Below, piece after piece: positions 1 through 7,625 of a stretch of 17,752 bases of DNA. This DNA is from Actinomycetota bacterium. Its GTDB lineage: Bacteria; Actinomycetota; Acidimicrobiia; Acidimicrobiales; GCA-2861595. Positions within the stretch are counted from its first letter, which is position 1; the number at the start of each line of letters is the position of its first letter. The DNA is taken from contig JADDQT010000008.1 of NCBI GenBank assembly GCA_016781225.1, positions 2,661 through 20,412 on the forward strand, written 5' to 3'. The notes under the pieces are model-generated. The model was not told the DNA's origin. It did no database searches and saw only the letters and a program-made list of their open reading frames with translations. Both the position numbers and the translations under genes were made by a program.

Positions 1-180
1 GGACGGTGCGGGGTCGGCGAAAGCGTCGCGCATCTCGTTCTGGAAGCCGGTCGTGTACCGGCGGACCTCGCCTATGGCCCGTCCCACGGAGCGAGCGGCA
101 TCGGGAAGCTTCTGCGGGCCGAGCACGAGTAGAGCCACGACCAAGACGATGAGGATCTCCAGAGGGCCGATGCTTCCCAC
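1..180 (-). CDS. Sec-independent protein translocase TatA/TatB family, partial (C-terminus beyond window)
   Basis: A twin-arginine translocase membrane subunit that helps form the channel exporting folded proteins. I translated the minus strand from a GTG at 180. The product begins VGSIGPLEILIVLVVALLVL and continues GPQKLPDAARSVGRAIGEVR. That is the TatA/B pattern: a short N-terminal membrane helix, a Gly-Pro hinge, then an amphipathic helix. Only about 60 residues are inside the window. An in-frame TAG at 190-192 lies just upstream, so the GTG is the only reasonable start, although no clear Shine-Dalgarno site precedes it. It follows a small membrane-protein gene by 9 nt, in the same orientation. 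Actinobacteria commonly keep tat genes downstream of pafBC. TatA and TatB cannot be separated without the missing C-terminus. Confidence 0.82.
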   Translation of the reverse strand, partial: MGSIGPLEILIVLVVALLVLGPQKLPDAARSVGRAIGEVRRYTTGFQNEMRDAFADPAPS

Positions 181-189
181 AGGGAAAGT

Positions 190-402
190 CTAGGTCCGGC
201 TCCCATTCCGAAGGGACGCGCTGCGCACGGAAGCTCCCAGGGTCCGCCCGGCGCTGTGGATTCCCACCAGAGCGGGACGAAGCGTCCCCAGCTTGCGGAC
301 CTCCCACACCAGGCTGCGAGCCTCTGCGGCGGCGGACATGGCGGCGAAGACCACGGGAACGAGGCCCCCGACGACAACCACCAGCGGCAGCAGCCAGATC
401 AC
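190..402 (-). CDS. Small single-pass membrane protein, unknown function
   Basis: A 70-residue protein if started at the GTG at 402. A hydrophobic N-terminal segment (about residues 2-22) is followed by an Ala/Arg/Glu-rich helical region and a basic C-terminus ending NGSRT. An ATG at 516 in the same frame would give 108 residues, but it would overlap the upstream zinc-ribbon gene by nearly 100 nt and add Pro/Ser-rich sequence typical of a shadow frame, so I prefer the short form. The GTG lies 16 nt after the stop of the zinc-ribbon gene and has no obvious Shine-Dalgarno site, so coupling to upstream translation is plausible. It sits directly before tatA. I do not recognise a family. Its reality rests on the membrane segment and its fit between neighbours. 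Confidence 0.5.
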   Translation of the reverse strand: MIWLLPLVVVVGGLVPVVFAAMSAAAEARSLVWEVRKLGTLRPALVGIHSAGRTLGASVRSASLRNGSRT

Positions 403-418
403 GAGCGGGCGCTGCGGA

Positions 419-799
419 TCATGGTTGGTCGTAAGGACCGGCGGGCTCGAGATCCCTTCGGAAGGGCTCCTTGGCGCTGGCCATGGCGGCGAGCTCCTCC
501 ACCCAGGCGTCGTCACGGAGCTGGAAATGGAACTCGAGCAGCTCGTCGTAGCCGATCGGGGACCCGTAGTGCTGCTCGTCGAGCTCGGCGGGGAGATGCC
601 ACACCGAGAGACGCACTCCCGAGGCCACCAGCACGTCGACCACGTTCTCCTCGGCCGCCTTGGAGACGATCAGCTCGCACGTCGGGCACTGGAAGACGTA
701 CGAGGCCTCGCTCGTCGATGCACACATCATGAGCTTCACCTCACCGATGCCCAGCTCCACGTCTCCACATGTCGAACAGCTTGCCTTGATCCACGCCAC
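419..799 (-). CDS. Four-cysteine zinc-ribbon-like protein, unknown function
   Basis: A 126-residue protein starting at GTG 799, with a GGGAGG Shine-Dalgarno site 5-6 nt upstream that fixes the start. The frame stays open much further upstream, but that extension is shadow sequence of the opposite-strand phosphodiesterase gene. Two CxxC pairs, C8/C11 (CSTC) and C38/C41 (CPTC), about 27 residues apart, look like a zinc ribbon; C26 is an additional cysteine. The C-terminal half is acidic and helical (for example DELLEFHFQLRDDAWVEEL), resembling proteins that use a ribbon for protein or nucleic-acid contact. No catalytic motif is visible. It is divergent from the glycerophosphodiesterase gene with 48 nt between starts, and leads into the small membrane gene and tatA. 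Confidence 0.72.
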   Translation of the reverse strand: MAWIKASCSTCGDVELGIGEVKLMMCASTSEASYVFQCPTCELIVSKAAEENVVDVLVASGVRLSVWHLPAELDEQHYGSPIGYDELLEFHFQLRDDAWVEELAAMASAKEPFRRDLEPAGPYDQP

Positions 800-847
800 A
801 GCGCCTCCCTTCGTCCCCAATAGCATCGGCACCATCGGCCCGGAAAC

Positions 848-1582
848 TTGAGCGCTTCCCACCCTTCTCTGGTCAATCCGCCCATCGGCTTCGCACACCG
901 GGGCGCAAGTGGTGACGCGCCCCAGAACACGCTGGAGGCATTCCGCCTCGCTCTGGAGCTGGGTGCCACCGGTCTGGAGAGCGACGTGTGGATCACCGCC
1001 GACGGGGAGCCGGTGCTCGACCACGACGGCTTCGTGAGGGCCCGCCTGCGGCGCCGCGCCATCGCCGAGGTTCCCCTCGGGGAGCTCCCTGCCCACATCC
1101 CGACCCTGGAACGCCTGTACGGGGAGTGCGGGAGCAGCTTCGAGCTGTCCCTGGACGTCAAGGACCCGGCGGCGGCCGAACCGGTGGTGTCGGTGGCCCG
1201 CCGGTTCGTCGAGGCACCGGGCCGGTTGTGGCTCTGCCACCCGGACTGGCGACAGGTGGCGCAGTGGCGAGCCCTCTGCGACGACCTCCGCCTGGTGGAC
1301 TCCACGCGCCTGCGCCGGATCAAGGAGGGCCCCGAGCGGCGTGCTGCCGCCCTGGCCGACGCGGGCGTCGACGCGGTGAACCTTCACTACACCGACTGGT
1401 CCGGTGGCCTCACCACCCTCTTCCACCGCTTCGGGCGCTACTGCCTCGGCTGGGACTGCCAGCACGAGCGGGTGCTGGACTCGATCCTCGCCAGCGGCAT
1501 CGACGCCGTCTACTCCGACCACGTGGAAGCGATGATGGCGGCGGTGGCCCGCCGCTCCATCACAGGAGGCCGATGGACTTGA
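848..1582 (+). CDS. Glycerophosphodiester phosphodiesterase (GDPD family)
   Basis: Hydrolyses glycerophosphodiesters to sn-glycerol 3-phosphate and an alcohol, normally in phospholipid turnover. The 244-residue TIM-barrel protein carries the family signature: HRG at residues 17-19, a PQNT version of the usual PENT loop at 25-28, metal ligands E44 and D46 in ESDVW, and HD at 59-60, with a later SLDVKD segment near 101-106 where many members have an E-x-K metal site. There is no signal peptide, so it is probably cytoplasmic. The start is a TTG at 848; no ATG or GTG lies in frame before the conserved HRG motif, and the upstream GGAAAC is a weak ribosome site. It is one of only three plus-strand genes here, and its 3' end overlaps the convergent signal peptidase gene by 23 bp. 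Confidence 0.87.
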   Translation: MSASHPSLVNPPIGFAHRGASGDAPQNTLEAFRLALELGATGLESDVWITADGEPVLDHDGFVRARLRRRAIAEVPLGELPAHIPTLERLYGECGSSFELSLDVKDPAAAEPVVSVARRFVEAPGRLWLCHPDWRQVAQWRALCDDLRLVDSTRLRRIKEGPERRAAALADAGVDAVNLHYTDWSGGLTTLFHRFGRYCLGWDCQHERVLDSILASGIDAVYSDHVEAMMAAVARRSITGGRWT

Positions 1583-2288
1583 TCGGGAAGACCCGGATGA
1601 AGGCTCGTCCCACCACCTTGGACTCGGGCACGGCACCGAAGACCCTGCTGTCCCTCGAGTTGGACCTGTTGTCACCCATCATCCACACGTGGCCCGGGGG
1701 CACGCGCTGGGCCGGGAAGGAGCTCGACGTCACTCCCGGGGCGAGGTAGGGCTCCTTCAGGCGCTGGCCGTTCACGAACACGGCACCGTCACGACCCTCC
1801 ACCGTCTCCCCCGACAGGCCCACCACCCGCTTGATCAGGTCCTTGCTCTGGCTGCCCTCCTCGGCGGGACGCTCGAACACGATGATGTCTCCCCTGTTCA
1901 CGTCGTGCAGCCGGTAGCTCAGCTTGTTTACGAGGACCCGATCACGGATCTCGAGGGTGTGCTCCATGGACCCCGACGGGATGTAGAACGCCTGGAGCAG
2001 GAACTGGCGGATCACCACGGCGGCGATCAGCGCCACACCCAGGATCACGCCCCACTCGACGACCCACCCGACAGCCCCTCGAGCGACGCCCTGCTTGGCT
2101 ACCGGCTCTTCGACCGGCTCGTCCAGAGTGGCTTGGTCGACAAGAGCTTCTTCAGTGACGACCGGCTCTTCGCCGACTCCCTGCTCTTCGGCCGACGGCT
2201 CCTCGACTACCACTTCGTTCACCGCGGGAACGTCCACAGCCGGCAGGTCCGCCGTCGGTGCGTCCGGCGTAGGTCCGTCCGGTCTCAT
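1560..2288 (-). CDS. lepB: Signal peptidase I
   Basis: Membrane serine protease that removes signal peptides from exported proteins. The 242-residue protein has a 70-residue acidic, Val/Pro/Glu-rich cytoplasmic extension, one membrane segment at about 77-95, then the S26 catalytic domain. The nucleophile is S107 in IPSGSM and the general base is K153 in LIKRVVG. The GDNRSNSRDSR box appears near 195-205. The ATG at 2288 overlaps the pafC stop (ATGA), so the two are translationally coupled; this is an unusual partner for a pafBC operon but makes sense beside tatA, another export gene. The long low-complexity N-terminus is not needed for catalysis and may be a docking or disordered region. Its 3' end overlaps the convergent phosphodiesterase gene. 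Confidence 0.95.
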   Translation of the reverse strand: MRPDGPTPDAPTADLPAVDVPAVNEVVVEEPSAEEQGVGEEPVVTEEALVDQATLDEPVEEPVAKQGVARGAVGWVVEWGVILGVALIAAVVIRQFLLQAFYIPSGSMEHTLEIRDRVLVNKLSYRLHDVNRGDIIVFERPAEEGSQSKDLIKRVVGLSGETVEGRDGAVFVNGQRLKEPYLAPGVTSSSFPAQRVPPGHVWMMGDNRSNSRDSRVFGAVPESKVVGRAFIRVFPIKSIGLL

Positions 2289-3241
2289 GAGGACTTCACG
2301 CTAACGCCGTAGCGGGCCAACACACGCTCGGCTGCCGCCGGGCCGACGGAGGCGTCACCGTCCACCACCCTGGCGCGCGGACCCAACCTGAGCAACAGGC
2401 GCTCGAGCCACGCCCGCTCGCTCACGCGCAGGCGTACCCGCCACCGCCCAGAGCCGACCTCCTCCACGCCTTCGTGCGGATACTGCTCGGCGACCCACAG
2501 AGAGTGGGCGTCGACCTCCAGGACCACCACGGGGTCGTGAGGCCGGGGCGAGTACGTACGAGTGGTGCCATTGATCGGCCGGGGATCGAACTTGGCATCC
2601 AGAAGGGCGACGTCGCGCATCCGATCGATCCGGAAGACGCGCTCGGCTACAGCATGGTGGCACCAGGCGTCGACGTACCACTGTCCCGTGGCGTTGAACA
2701 CGCGGTGCGGATCGATGATGCGCCGAGCCCAGCCGTCCCGACCGTAGGAGTAGTAGTCGATCTCCACCTGGTTGTGCTCGGCGGCCGCCCGCCGCAGAGT
2801 AGCCAGCACCTCGGGCGGGGCGTGGCCCAGCTCCACGCCTACCGCCTCGTCCGGGTTCACGCCGAGGGCGGCGGCCAGCTTGGCCAAGCCACGACCGAGT
2901 GGTCCGTCCGGATCGGTTCCGGGCAGAGAGAGCACCGTGGTCCCCGCGGCCAGCAGGGAGAGCCCCTCTGCGGGCGTGAGGCGCAGTGGCTTGGAGAAGA
3001 AGTTGGCGTAGCGGATCCAGACCCGGTCCTCCTCCATGGTCACCTCGATCAAGGTGTCGGGCGTGAAGGGGTAGAGGCCGCACATGAAGAGGAGCTCGAG
3101 GTCTTCGATCAGCTCGGCCTCGGAGCAACCGAACCGAGCGCAGACCTCCTCGATGCGAGGCCCGTCGCGCCCGGCCACCCACGGCACGAGGGCCAGGAGG
3201 CGGCGAAGGCTCTCCTCGGCGCCGGCCCTCCTTCGACTCAT
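2285..3241 (-). CDS. pafC: WYL-domain transcriptional regulator PafC
   Basis: A 318-residue protein with an N-terminal winged-helix-like region (about 1-60) and a central WYL domain (about 155-210, with the core present as QWYVDAW), followed by the C-terminal WCX-type region. In mycobacteria PafC acts with PafB as an activator of the LexA/RecA-independent DNA-damage response, and the genes are named for association with the proteasome accessory factor PafA. Here it directly follows pafB with an ATGA overlap (start 3241, pafB stop 3238), which suggests equimolar synthesis of the heterodimer. Its own stop overlaps the lepB start in the same way. The assignment to PafC rather than a generic WYL regulator comes from tandem order behind pafA and pafB. 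Confidence 0.92.
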   Translation of the reverse strand: MSRRRAGAEESLRRLLALVPWVAGRDGPRIEEVCARFGCSEAELIEDLELLFMCGLYPFTPDTLIEVTMEEDRVWIRYANFFSKPLRLTPAEGLSLLAAGTTVLSLPGTDPDGPLGRGLAKLAAALGVNPDEAVGVELGHAPPEVLATLRRAAAEHNQVEIDYYSYGRDGWARRIIDPHRVFNATGQWYVDAWCHHAVAERVFRIDRMRDVALLDAKFDPRPINGTTRTYSPRPHDPVVVLEVDAHSLWVAEQYPHEGVEEVGSGRWRVRLRVSERAWLERLLLRLGPRARVVDGDASVGPAAAERVLARYGVSVKSS

Positions 3242-4179
3242 GCCGTCACCGTCTCATGCTCCAATCCCGGCACCGACTCCAGCCAGTCGAGGACTTCGCG
3301 GCGAAGCGCCGGAGGGCCGAGGACCTCGGCATGGTCGAGGAAGCCCAAGGCAAACGACCGGAAGGCCTCGCGGTTGGACACGGGGAGAGCCAGGACGACC
3401 GAGCCGTCGGCTCTGGACGCGCGCACCGACGCCTCTCCCACCTGGGCCACCGCCCAGTCGGCCTGGTGGGCGTCGACCAGCAACAGCGCCTCCACCTCTT
3501 CCTCGTCCCCAAGGCGCCAGGGCTGGGGCGAGGGCCGCCTGGCCACCGCCGGCCGCTCGAAGGCTCCGGCCTCCCCCACCGCCGGGGGGGTCTCGATCCG
3601 GTCCAGGCGGAACCGGCGCTCCTCCTGGCGGAGGTGGTCGTTCCCCCCCAGGTACCAGCGGCCGTTGGCGAAGGTCAGCCAGTAGGGGTCCACCGCCCGC
3701 TCGGCGCCCCGGTAGGTGAACCGCACCGTCCGCCGCTCACTCATGGCGGCGAACAAAGTGGGCAGGTGCTCGCCGCCCGGGAGAGCCGCCAGCGGACTGT
3801 CCGGTCCCTGGTCCCCGGGGGTGCCTCCCAGCTTCCAGAGCGCCTCCTGTCCGCCCGCACCCTCGAGCCGCACGGCCGAGGCGGCGAGGTGCAGGGCAGC
3901 CAGCTCGTCGGTCTCCAGACCGGGATCAGCCAGCTCGTACTGCTCTCGCCTGATCCGGTAGCCCTCCCCCAGCTCGGGATGGGCGGGATCGAGCGGTTCG
4001 ACGGCAATCGGCACGCCCATGCTCCGGAGCGAGTCCTTGTCCCGCTCGAAGGCACGCCGGACGGACTGGTCGGATCCCTCGTAGCCGGGGACGCGCTGCT
4101 GGAGCTCGGCCCTGGGAATGGGACGGTCGGTCTCCAGCAGGGCCGCCACCAGGTTGATCAGCCGCTCCAGGCGGGTCAC
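3238..4179 (-). CDS. pafB: WYL-domain transcriptional regulator PafB
   Basis: A 313-residue regulator beginning MTRLERLINLVAALLETDRP, a helix-turn-helix of the type that opens PafB proteins (about residues 1-60). The WYL domain lies at about 145-205 and contains a literal W-Y-L in NGRWYLGG plus the RRFRLDRI strand. In mycobacteria PafB pairs with PafC to activate DNA-damage genes independently of LexA; the WYL domain is thought to bind a damage-related ligand, reported as single-stranded DNA. The start is a GTG at 4179 that overlaps the TGA of the DUF3866 gene (GTGA), so translation is coupled along the pafA-DUF3866-pafB-pafC series. No frameshift or lost motif is apparent. Confidence 0.92.
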   Translation of the reverse strand: MTRLERLINLVAALLETDRPIPRAELQQRVPGYEGSDQSVRRAFERDKDSLRSMGVPIAVEPLDPAHPELGEGYRIRREQYELADPGLETDELAALHLAASAVRLEGAGGQEALWKLGGTPGDQGPDSPLAALPGGEHLPTLFAAMSERRTVRFTYRGAERAVDPYWLTFANGRWYLGGNDHLRQEERRFRLDRIETPPAVGEAGAFERPAVARRPSPQPWRLGDEEEVEALLLVDAHQADWAVAQVGEASVRASRADGSVVLALPVSNREAFRSFALGFLDHAEVLGPPALRREVLDWLESVPGLEHETVTA

Positions 4180-5192
4180 AGGAGTGAGGTTATCGACGCC
4201 GCGGCAATCCCAGCCGCGCCGGCATAGGAGTAGAAGAGCGGGTCCTCCGACGGGCCCCTGCCCATGGAGGTCACGCTCAACCCGTGGTCCTCGAGCAGAG
4301 CGGGGACGTCGGGCACGTCGACCTCGACGACGTCGTGACCGAACACCGGGGGGTGCCCATGATCACGGGGGACGGGCACCAGCGCGGCTTCGTGGGCCTG
4401 CTCCAAGGCGGTCAGCGAGTGGTGGCTCACGCCCTGGTGGCGCGTCCTGCGGTCCGCCTCGGAGTAGCGCAGGGCGAAGACGGGGCGGCCACCGCCCCTG
4501 CCCGCCAGGTCGATGACCCACGCCACCTCCAGCGCACTGGTTCCGTACTTGGTCCTCGTGCCCACGACGCCGGGTCCGGTGCCGACCACGACGGCATCGG
4601 CGCGCCCGCCTCCCTTGGCCACGTGCAGTGCGGACAGCACGTTGACCGCCTCGTGCTCACCGCCGAAGGCCTGACCGGCGGTGATGGTCGTATCCACCAA
4701 TCCGGTGGCGACGAGCCCGGCAACGAGGTCCGATAGGGCCAGGGGAAGGGAGCCACCGTCGGTCATGACGTAGGCCAGTCTGCGGTCCGGTGCGGCGTCC
4801 TTGAAGGCTGCGGCCACACAGGCCACCTGGCTGTGCAGTGAGCAGGCGACGACAGGCATGGAGTCGAGCGCCTCGCCGCCTTGGGACCCGACGCGCTCCT
4901 CGGCCGCACCGGTGTCGGCCTGCAGGCTCGTGTAACGCAGCTTCATCACGTGACCCGGTCCCGGCTGGGACCAACCGTCGCGCTCCAGGTTCCAGTGGAC
5001 GACGTCCCAACCTCCCGACCCCAGCTCCAGATCCACCGCCGTGGTGTTCACCACCACCCTGTCCCCCACCGCCACCTTCCCGATGAGGCCGGTGAGCACA
5101 TAGGCCCTTCGGCCCGAGTCCAGCTCGACGCGCTGCAGCCCCTCCCTCTGGGAGAGGAGGGCGCTGACGAGGTGCGTAGAGAAGCTAGGCAG
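4176..5192 (-). CDS. DUF3866 family protein, probable CTG start
   Basis: A conserved actinobacterial protein of unknown biochemical function, regularly found beside pafA/pafBC. Visible features are an N-terminal small domain (GDRVVVNTTAVDLELGSGGW) and Gly-rich loops (VTDGGSLPLALSDL; VVVGTGPGVVGTRTKYGTSA) suggestive of a nucleotide or cofactor pocket, but no catalytic signature I can name. The first ATG/GTG/TTG in frame is the GTG at 5099, which would begin inside the conserved N-terminal domain. Reading upstream gives PSFSTHLVSALLSQREGLQR then VELDSGRRAY, matching the family's usual start. The only start-like codon is CTG at 5192, preceded by a GGAGG site 6 nt away and 14 nt after the pafA stop. 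I therefore annotate 338 residues; the N-terminus remains an inference. Confidence 0.85.
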   Translation of the reverse strand: MPSFSTHLVSALLSQREGLQRVELDSGRRAYVLTGLIGKVAVGDRVVVNTTAVDLELGSGGWDVVHWNLERDGWSQPGPGHVMKLRYTSLQADTGAAEERVGSQGGEALDSMPVVACSLHSQVACVAAAFKDAAPDRRLAYVMTDGGSLPLALSDLVAGLVATGLVDTTITAGQAFGGEHEAVNVLSALHVAKGGGRADAVVVGTGPGVVGTRTKYGTSALEVAWVIDLAGRGGGRPVFALRYSEADRRTRHQGVSHHSLTALEQAHEAALVPVPRDHGHPPVFGHDVVEVDVPDVPALLEDHGLSVTSMGRGPSEDPLFYSYAGAAGIAAASITSLL

Positions 5193-5203
5193 GCCGCGCC
5201 TCC
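5192..5203 (-). promoter_or_regulatory. GGAGG ribosome-binding site ahead of CTG start (DUF3866 gene)
   Basis: On the minus strand GGAGG occupies 5203-5199 and is followed after 6 nt by CTG at 5192-5190. No ATG, GTG or TTG exists in the correct frame between the pafA stop and residue 32 of the product. The site decides the start of the DUF3866 gene. Confidence 0.55.
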
Positions 5204-5206
5204 GCG

Positions 5207-6565
5207 CTAGAGCGAGGCGATGAGCTTTTCGACGCGCTCGTCACGGGCCCTGAACGGGTCCTTGCACAGCACCGTCTTCTGCGGCTGCTCGTTGACCTTC
5301 AGGTGCACCCAGTCCACCGTGTAGTCCTTGCGCTTCTCCTTGGCCCGGCGTATGAATTCGCCCCGCAGCCGGGCCCGCGTGGTCTGCGGCGGTTGCTCCA
5401 CCGCCGTCTCGACGGCCTCGTCGGTGCAGACCCGCTCCACCATGCCCTTTCCCTGCATGAGGTAGAAGAGTCCCCGCTTCTGGGACACGTCGTGATATTG
5501 CAGATCCAGCAGTGAGACGGAGGGGTGGGTGAGGGCCACGTCCTCCCGCTGCCGGTAGCCCTCGATCAGGCGGTGCTTGATCACCCAGTCGCACTCGCGG
5601 TCGAGGGAGAGCGGGTCCTTCTCCAGCCCGGTGAGGCAGTGCTCCCACATCATCAGCGCCTGCTCCTCGAGGGGGCTCAGACCCTTCTGCGCGTGGTAGC
5701 GCTGGGCCCGCGCCAGGTACTCGGCCTGGATGTCCAGGGCGCTCGCCTCCCGGCCGTTGGCCAGCCGGACCCGACGCTTGCACGTGGGGTCGTGGCTGAT
5801 CTCCCGGATGGCCTTGATCGGGTTCTCGAGGGTCATGTCCCGGAGGACCACCTTGGGGTCCTCGAGCATCCGCAGCAGGATGCTGGTGGCGCCGACCTTG
5901 AGGAAGGTGGCGTACTCACTCATGTTGGAGTCCCCGACGATCACGTGCAGGCGGCGAAATCGCTCCGCATCGGCGTGGGGCTCGTCGCGAGTGTTGATGA
6001 TGGGCCGGCTGCGAGTGGTGGCGCTGCTCACCCCTTCCCAGATGTGCTCTGCTCGTTGGCTGATGCAGTACATGGCGCCGCGCGCCGTCTGCAGCACCTT
6101 GCCCGCCCCGGCGTAGATCTGGCGGGAGACGAAGAACGGAATCAGCACCTCGGCGTAGTGGCCGAAGTCGTCTCGCCTGCTGGTCAGGTAGTTCTCGTGG
6201 CAGCCGTAGGAGTTGCCGGCCGAGTCGGTGTTGTTCTTGAACAGGTAGATGACCCCTCGGATGCCCTCCTCCCTCAGGCGCTGCTCGGCGCTGACGAGCA
6301 GGTGCTCGAGGATGCGCTCCCCGGCCTTGTCGTGGACCACGAGGTCGTAGATCGAGTCGCACTCGGGGGTGGCGTACTCCGGATGGCTCCCCACGTCGAG
6401 GTAGAGCCGGGCGCCGTTCTCCAGGAAGACGTTGCTGCTCCGGCCCCAGCTGACCACTCGGCGAAACAGGTAGCGCGCCACCTCGTCGGGACTCAGGCGG
6501 CGCTGGCCTCGGAGGGTGCAGGTGACCCCGTATTCGTTCTCGAGACCGAAGATGCGCCGCTCCAT
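5207..6565 (-). CDS. pafA: Pup--protein ligase PafA
   Basis: Attaches the C-terminal glutamate of Pup to substrate lysines using ATP (glutamine-synthetase/carboxylate-amine ligase fold). Starting at the ATG at 6565 (MERRIFGLENEYGVT) the protein is 452 residues, the same length I recall for the M. tuberculosis enzyme. E9 in GLENEYG and D57 in YLDVGSHPEYATPE match the magnesium-binding and catalytic positions known in that enzyme. The loop KNNTDSAGNSYGCHENYL and the NTRDEPHAD motif shared with Dop are intact. The frame is open further upstream, but that part is a low-quality shadow of a plus-strand gene. PafA is separated from prcA by that opposite-strand gene, so it needs its own promoter or antisense-crossing read-through. 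The DUF3866 gene follows 14 nt downstream. Confidence 0.97.
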   Translation of the reverse strand: MERRIFGLENEYGVTCTLRGQRRLSPDEVARYLFRRVVSWGRSSNVFLENGARLYLDVGSHPEYATPECDSIYDLVVHDKAGERILEHLLVSAEQRLREEGIRGVIYLFKNNTDSAGNSYGCHENYLTSRRDDFGHYAEVLIPFFVSRQIYAGAGKVLQTARGAMYCISQRAEHIWEGVSSATTRSRPIINTRDEPHADAERFRRLHVIVGDSNMSEYATFLKVGATSILLRMLEDPKVVLRDMTLENPIKAIREISHDPTCKRRVRLANGREASALDIQAEYLARAQRYHAQKGLSPLEEQALMMWEHCLTGLEKDPLSLDRECDWVIKHRLIEGYRQREDVALTHPSVSLLDLQYHDVSQKRGLFYLMQGKGMVERVCTDEAVETAVEQPPQTTRARLRGEFIRRAKEKRKDYTVDWVHLKVNEQPQKTVLCKDPFRARDERVEKLIASL

Positions 6566-6572
6566 CGGTCCC

Positions 6573-6582
6573 ACGGTACCGT
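6573..6582. promoter_or_regulatory. 10-bp palindrome in the pafA/DUF2007 divergent region
   Basis: ACGGTACCGT is a perfect 10-bp palindrome lying in the 33-bp gap between the pafA start and the oppositely oriented small gene. It may be an operator shared by both genes, but a palindrome of this length can occur by chance and no -35/-10 pair is clear around it. Confidence 0.22.
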
Positions 6583-6598
6583 TCTGGGCGTGACCCGC

Positions 6599-6943
6599 AT
6601 GGTGCACTTGGTCTGCGTGCAGCACGAGTTCCACGCTCGGGTGATCACCGCCCGGCTCGGATCCGACGGCATCTTCACCGAGGTGCGCCCGCCGCTCGGC
6701 GGCCCGTACCCCCTCCCCGGAGAGGTTCACCTGTACGTGGACGAGGACGACGTGCAGCTGGCCAGGGCGCTGCTCAGCGCCGACGAGGACCAGTCGAGGG
6801 CGGGTGGCGACGATGGCGGTGGGGATGGGGCCGGTGCCGGCGGGGCCGCGCTGCAGCCGTTCCTCGGGGCCCACGCCAGGTTGGCGCTCGCCCTCCTGGT
6901 CCTCACCTCGGTGTTGTTGCTCACGCTCAGTCGAGCAGGCTGA
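6599..6943 (+). CDS. DUF2007-like small protein with C-terminal membrane helix
   Basis: A 114-residue protein (ATG 6599; a GTG at 6590 would add three residues). Residues 1-62 resemble DUF2007, a small ferredoxin-like fold annotated as a putative signal-transducing domain: a cysteine/hydrophobic first strand, the helix EFHARVITARLGSDGI, then FTEVRPPLGGPYPLPGEVHLYV and the helix DEDDVQLARALLS. An acidic Gly-rich linker (65-83) leads to a C-terminal hydrophobic segment (about 94-110) that is probably a tail anchor. It lies on the opposite strand from the proteasome genes: its start is only 33 nt from the divergent pafA ATG and its end overlaps the prcA stop by 17 bp. Function unknown. The family call is by remembered pattern, so moderately sure. 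Confidence 0.72.
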   Translation: MVHLVCVQHEFHARVITARLGSDGIFTEVRPPLGGPYPLPGEVHLYVDEDDVQLARALLSADEDQSRAGGDDGGGDGAGAGGAALQPFLGAHARLALALLVLTSVLLLTLSRAG

Positions 6944-7625
6944 CGAGCTCCTGGTCCTTGATCCGTCGGAAGGAGCGGCGCCCGCTCTCCCGCTCCAGCA
7001 CGGCCACCTCGAGGTCGCTGGGCTCGATGGTGCGGTCCTCGCCGGCGAGCGCGGCCACGGCACCCTTCAGTGCGTCGGCCAGGGACCACCCCTCGACGTA
7101 GGCCGACTCCATCCTTTGCTGAATGCCCTCCGACTCACCCCCGAGCACGCTCAGGTGGTCCTCGTCGACCACGGTGCCGTCGTAGAGGATGTGGTAGAGC
7201 TGGTCGCCGCCGGCCGCCTCCCGGGAGCTCTCCTCCCCGGGTCCGACCTCGGCAACGAGGATCTCCACCTCCAAGGGCTTGACGTCGTGGGTGAAGACCT
7301 GGCCTATGAGCTGGGCGTAGGCGTTGGCGAGGGATCGAGCATCCACGTCCTCCCTGCTGTAGGCGTAGCCCTTGGTGTCGGCGTGGCGCACCCCCGCCAC
7401 GCGTAGCTGGTCGTACTCGCTGTACTTCCCCGCCCCGGCGAAGGCGATACGATCGTAGATCTCGCTCACCTTGTGCAGGGTCCTCGAGGGGTTCTCCGCC
7501 GCCAGGAGGATGCCCCCGGCGTACACCACGCCCATGAGCGACCGACCCCGGGCGATGCCCTTGCGGGCATAGTCGGCCTTGTCCTTCATCATCTGCTCGG
7601 GAGCGACGTAGAAGGGCATACTCAC
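6927..7625 (-). CDS. prcA: 20S proteasome alpha subunit
   Basis: Forms the outer heptameric rings of the bacterial 20S core, gating access and docking the ARC/Mpa ATPase. The 232-residue product begins MSMPFYVAPEQMMKDKADYA and RKGIARGRS, the typical PrcA N-terminus, and keeps AGKYSEYDQLR and DTKGYAYSREDV. As expected for alpha subunits there is no N-terminal threonine nucleophile. I use the GTG at 7625 because it matches homologue N-termini; an ATG at 7619 is the alternative. The gene follows prcB after a 73-nt spacer that folds into two hairpins, the second ending 2 nt before this start and including the GGGTGATGG stretch that would serve as ribosome-binding site. Its 3' end overlaps the convergent DUF2007-like gene by 17 bp. 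Confidence 0.95.
   Translation of the reverse strand: MSMPFYVAPEQMMKDKADYARKGIARGRSLMGVVYAGGILLAAENPSRTLHKVSEIYDRIAFAGAGKYSEYDQLRVAGVRHADTKGYAYSREDVDARSLANAYAQLIGQVFTHDVKPLEVEILVAEVGPGEESSREAAGGDQLYHILYDGTVVDEDHLSVLGGESEGIQQRMESAYVEGWSLADALKGAVAALAGEDRTIEPSDLEVAVLERESGRRSFRRIKDQELVSLLD

Noticed and set aside
800..1675. Long minus-strand extension (to 418 aa) of the zinc-ribbon reading frame
   Set aside because: It is antisense to the well-supported phosphodiesterase gene, and a GGGAGG site marks the GTG at 799 as the real start.
6566..7063. Minus-strand N-terminal extension of PafA (618 aa version)
   Set aside because: Sequence before MERRIFG is low-complexity shadow of the DUF2007-like gene and prcA; a 452-residue PafA fits the family exactly.
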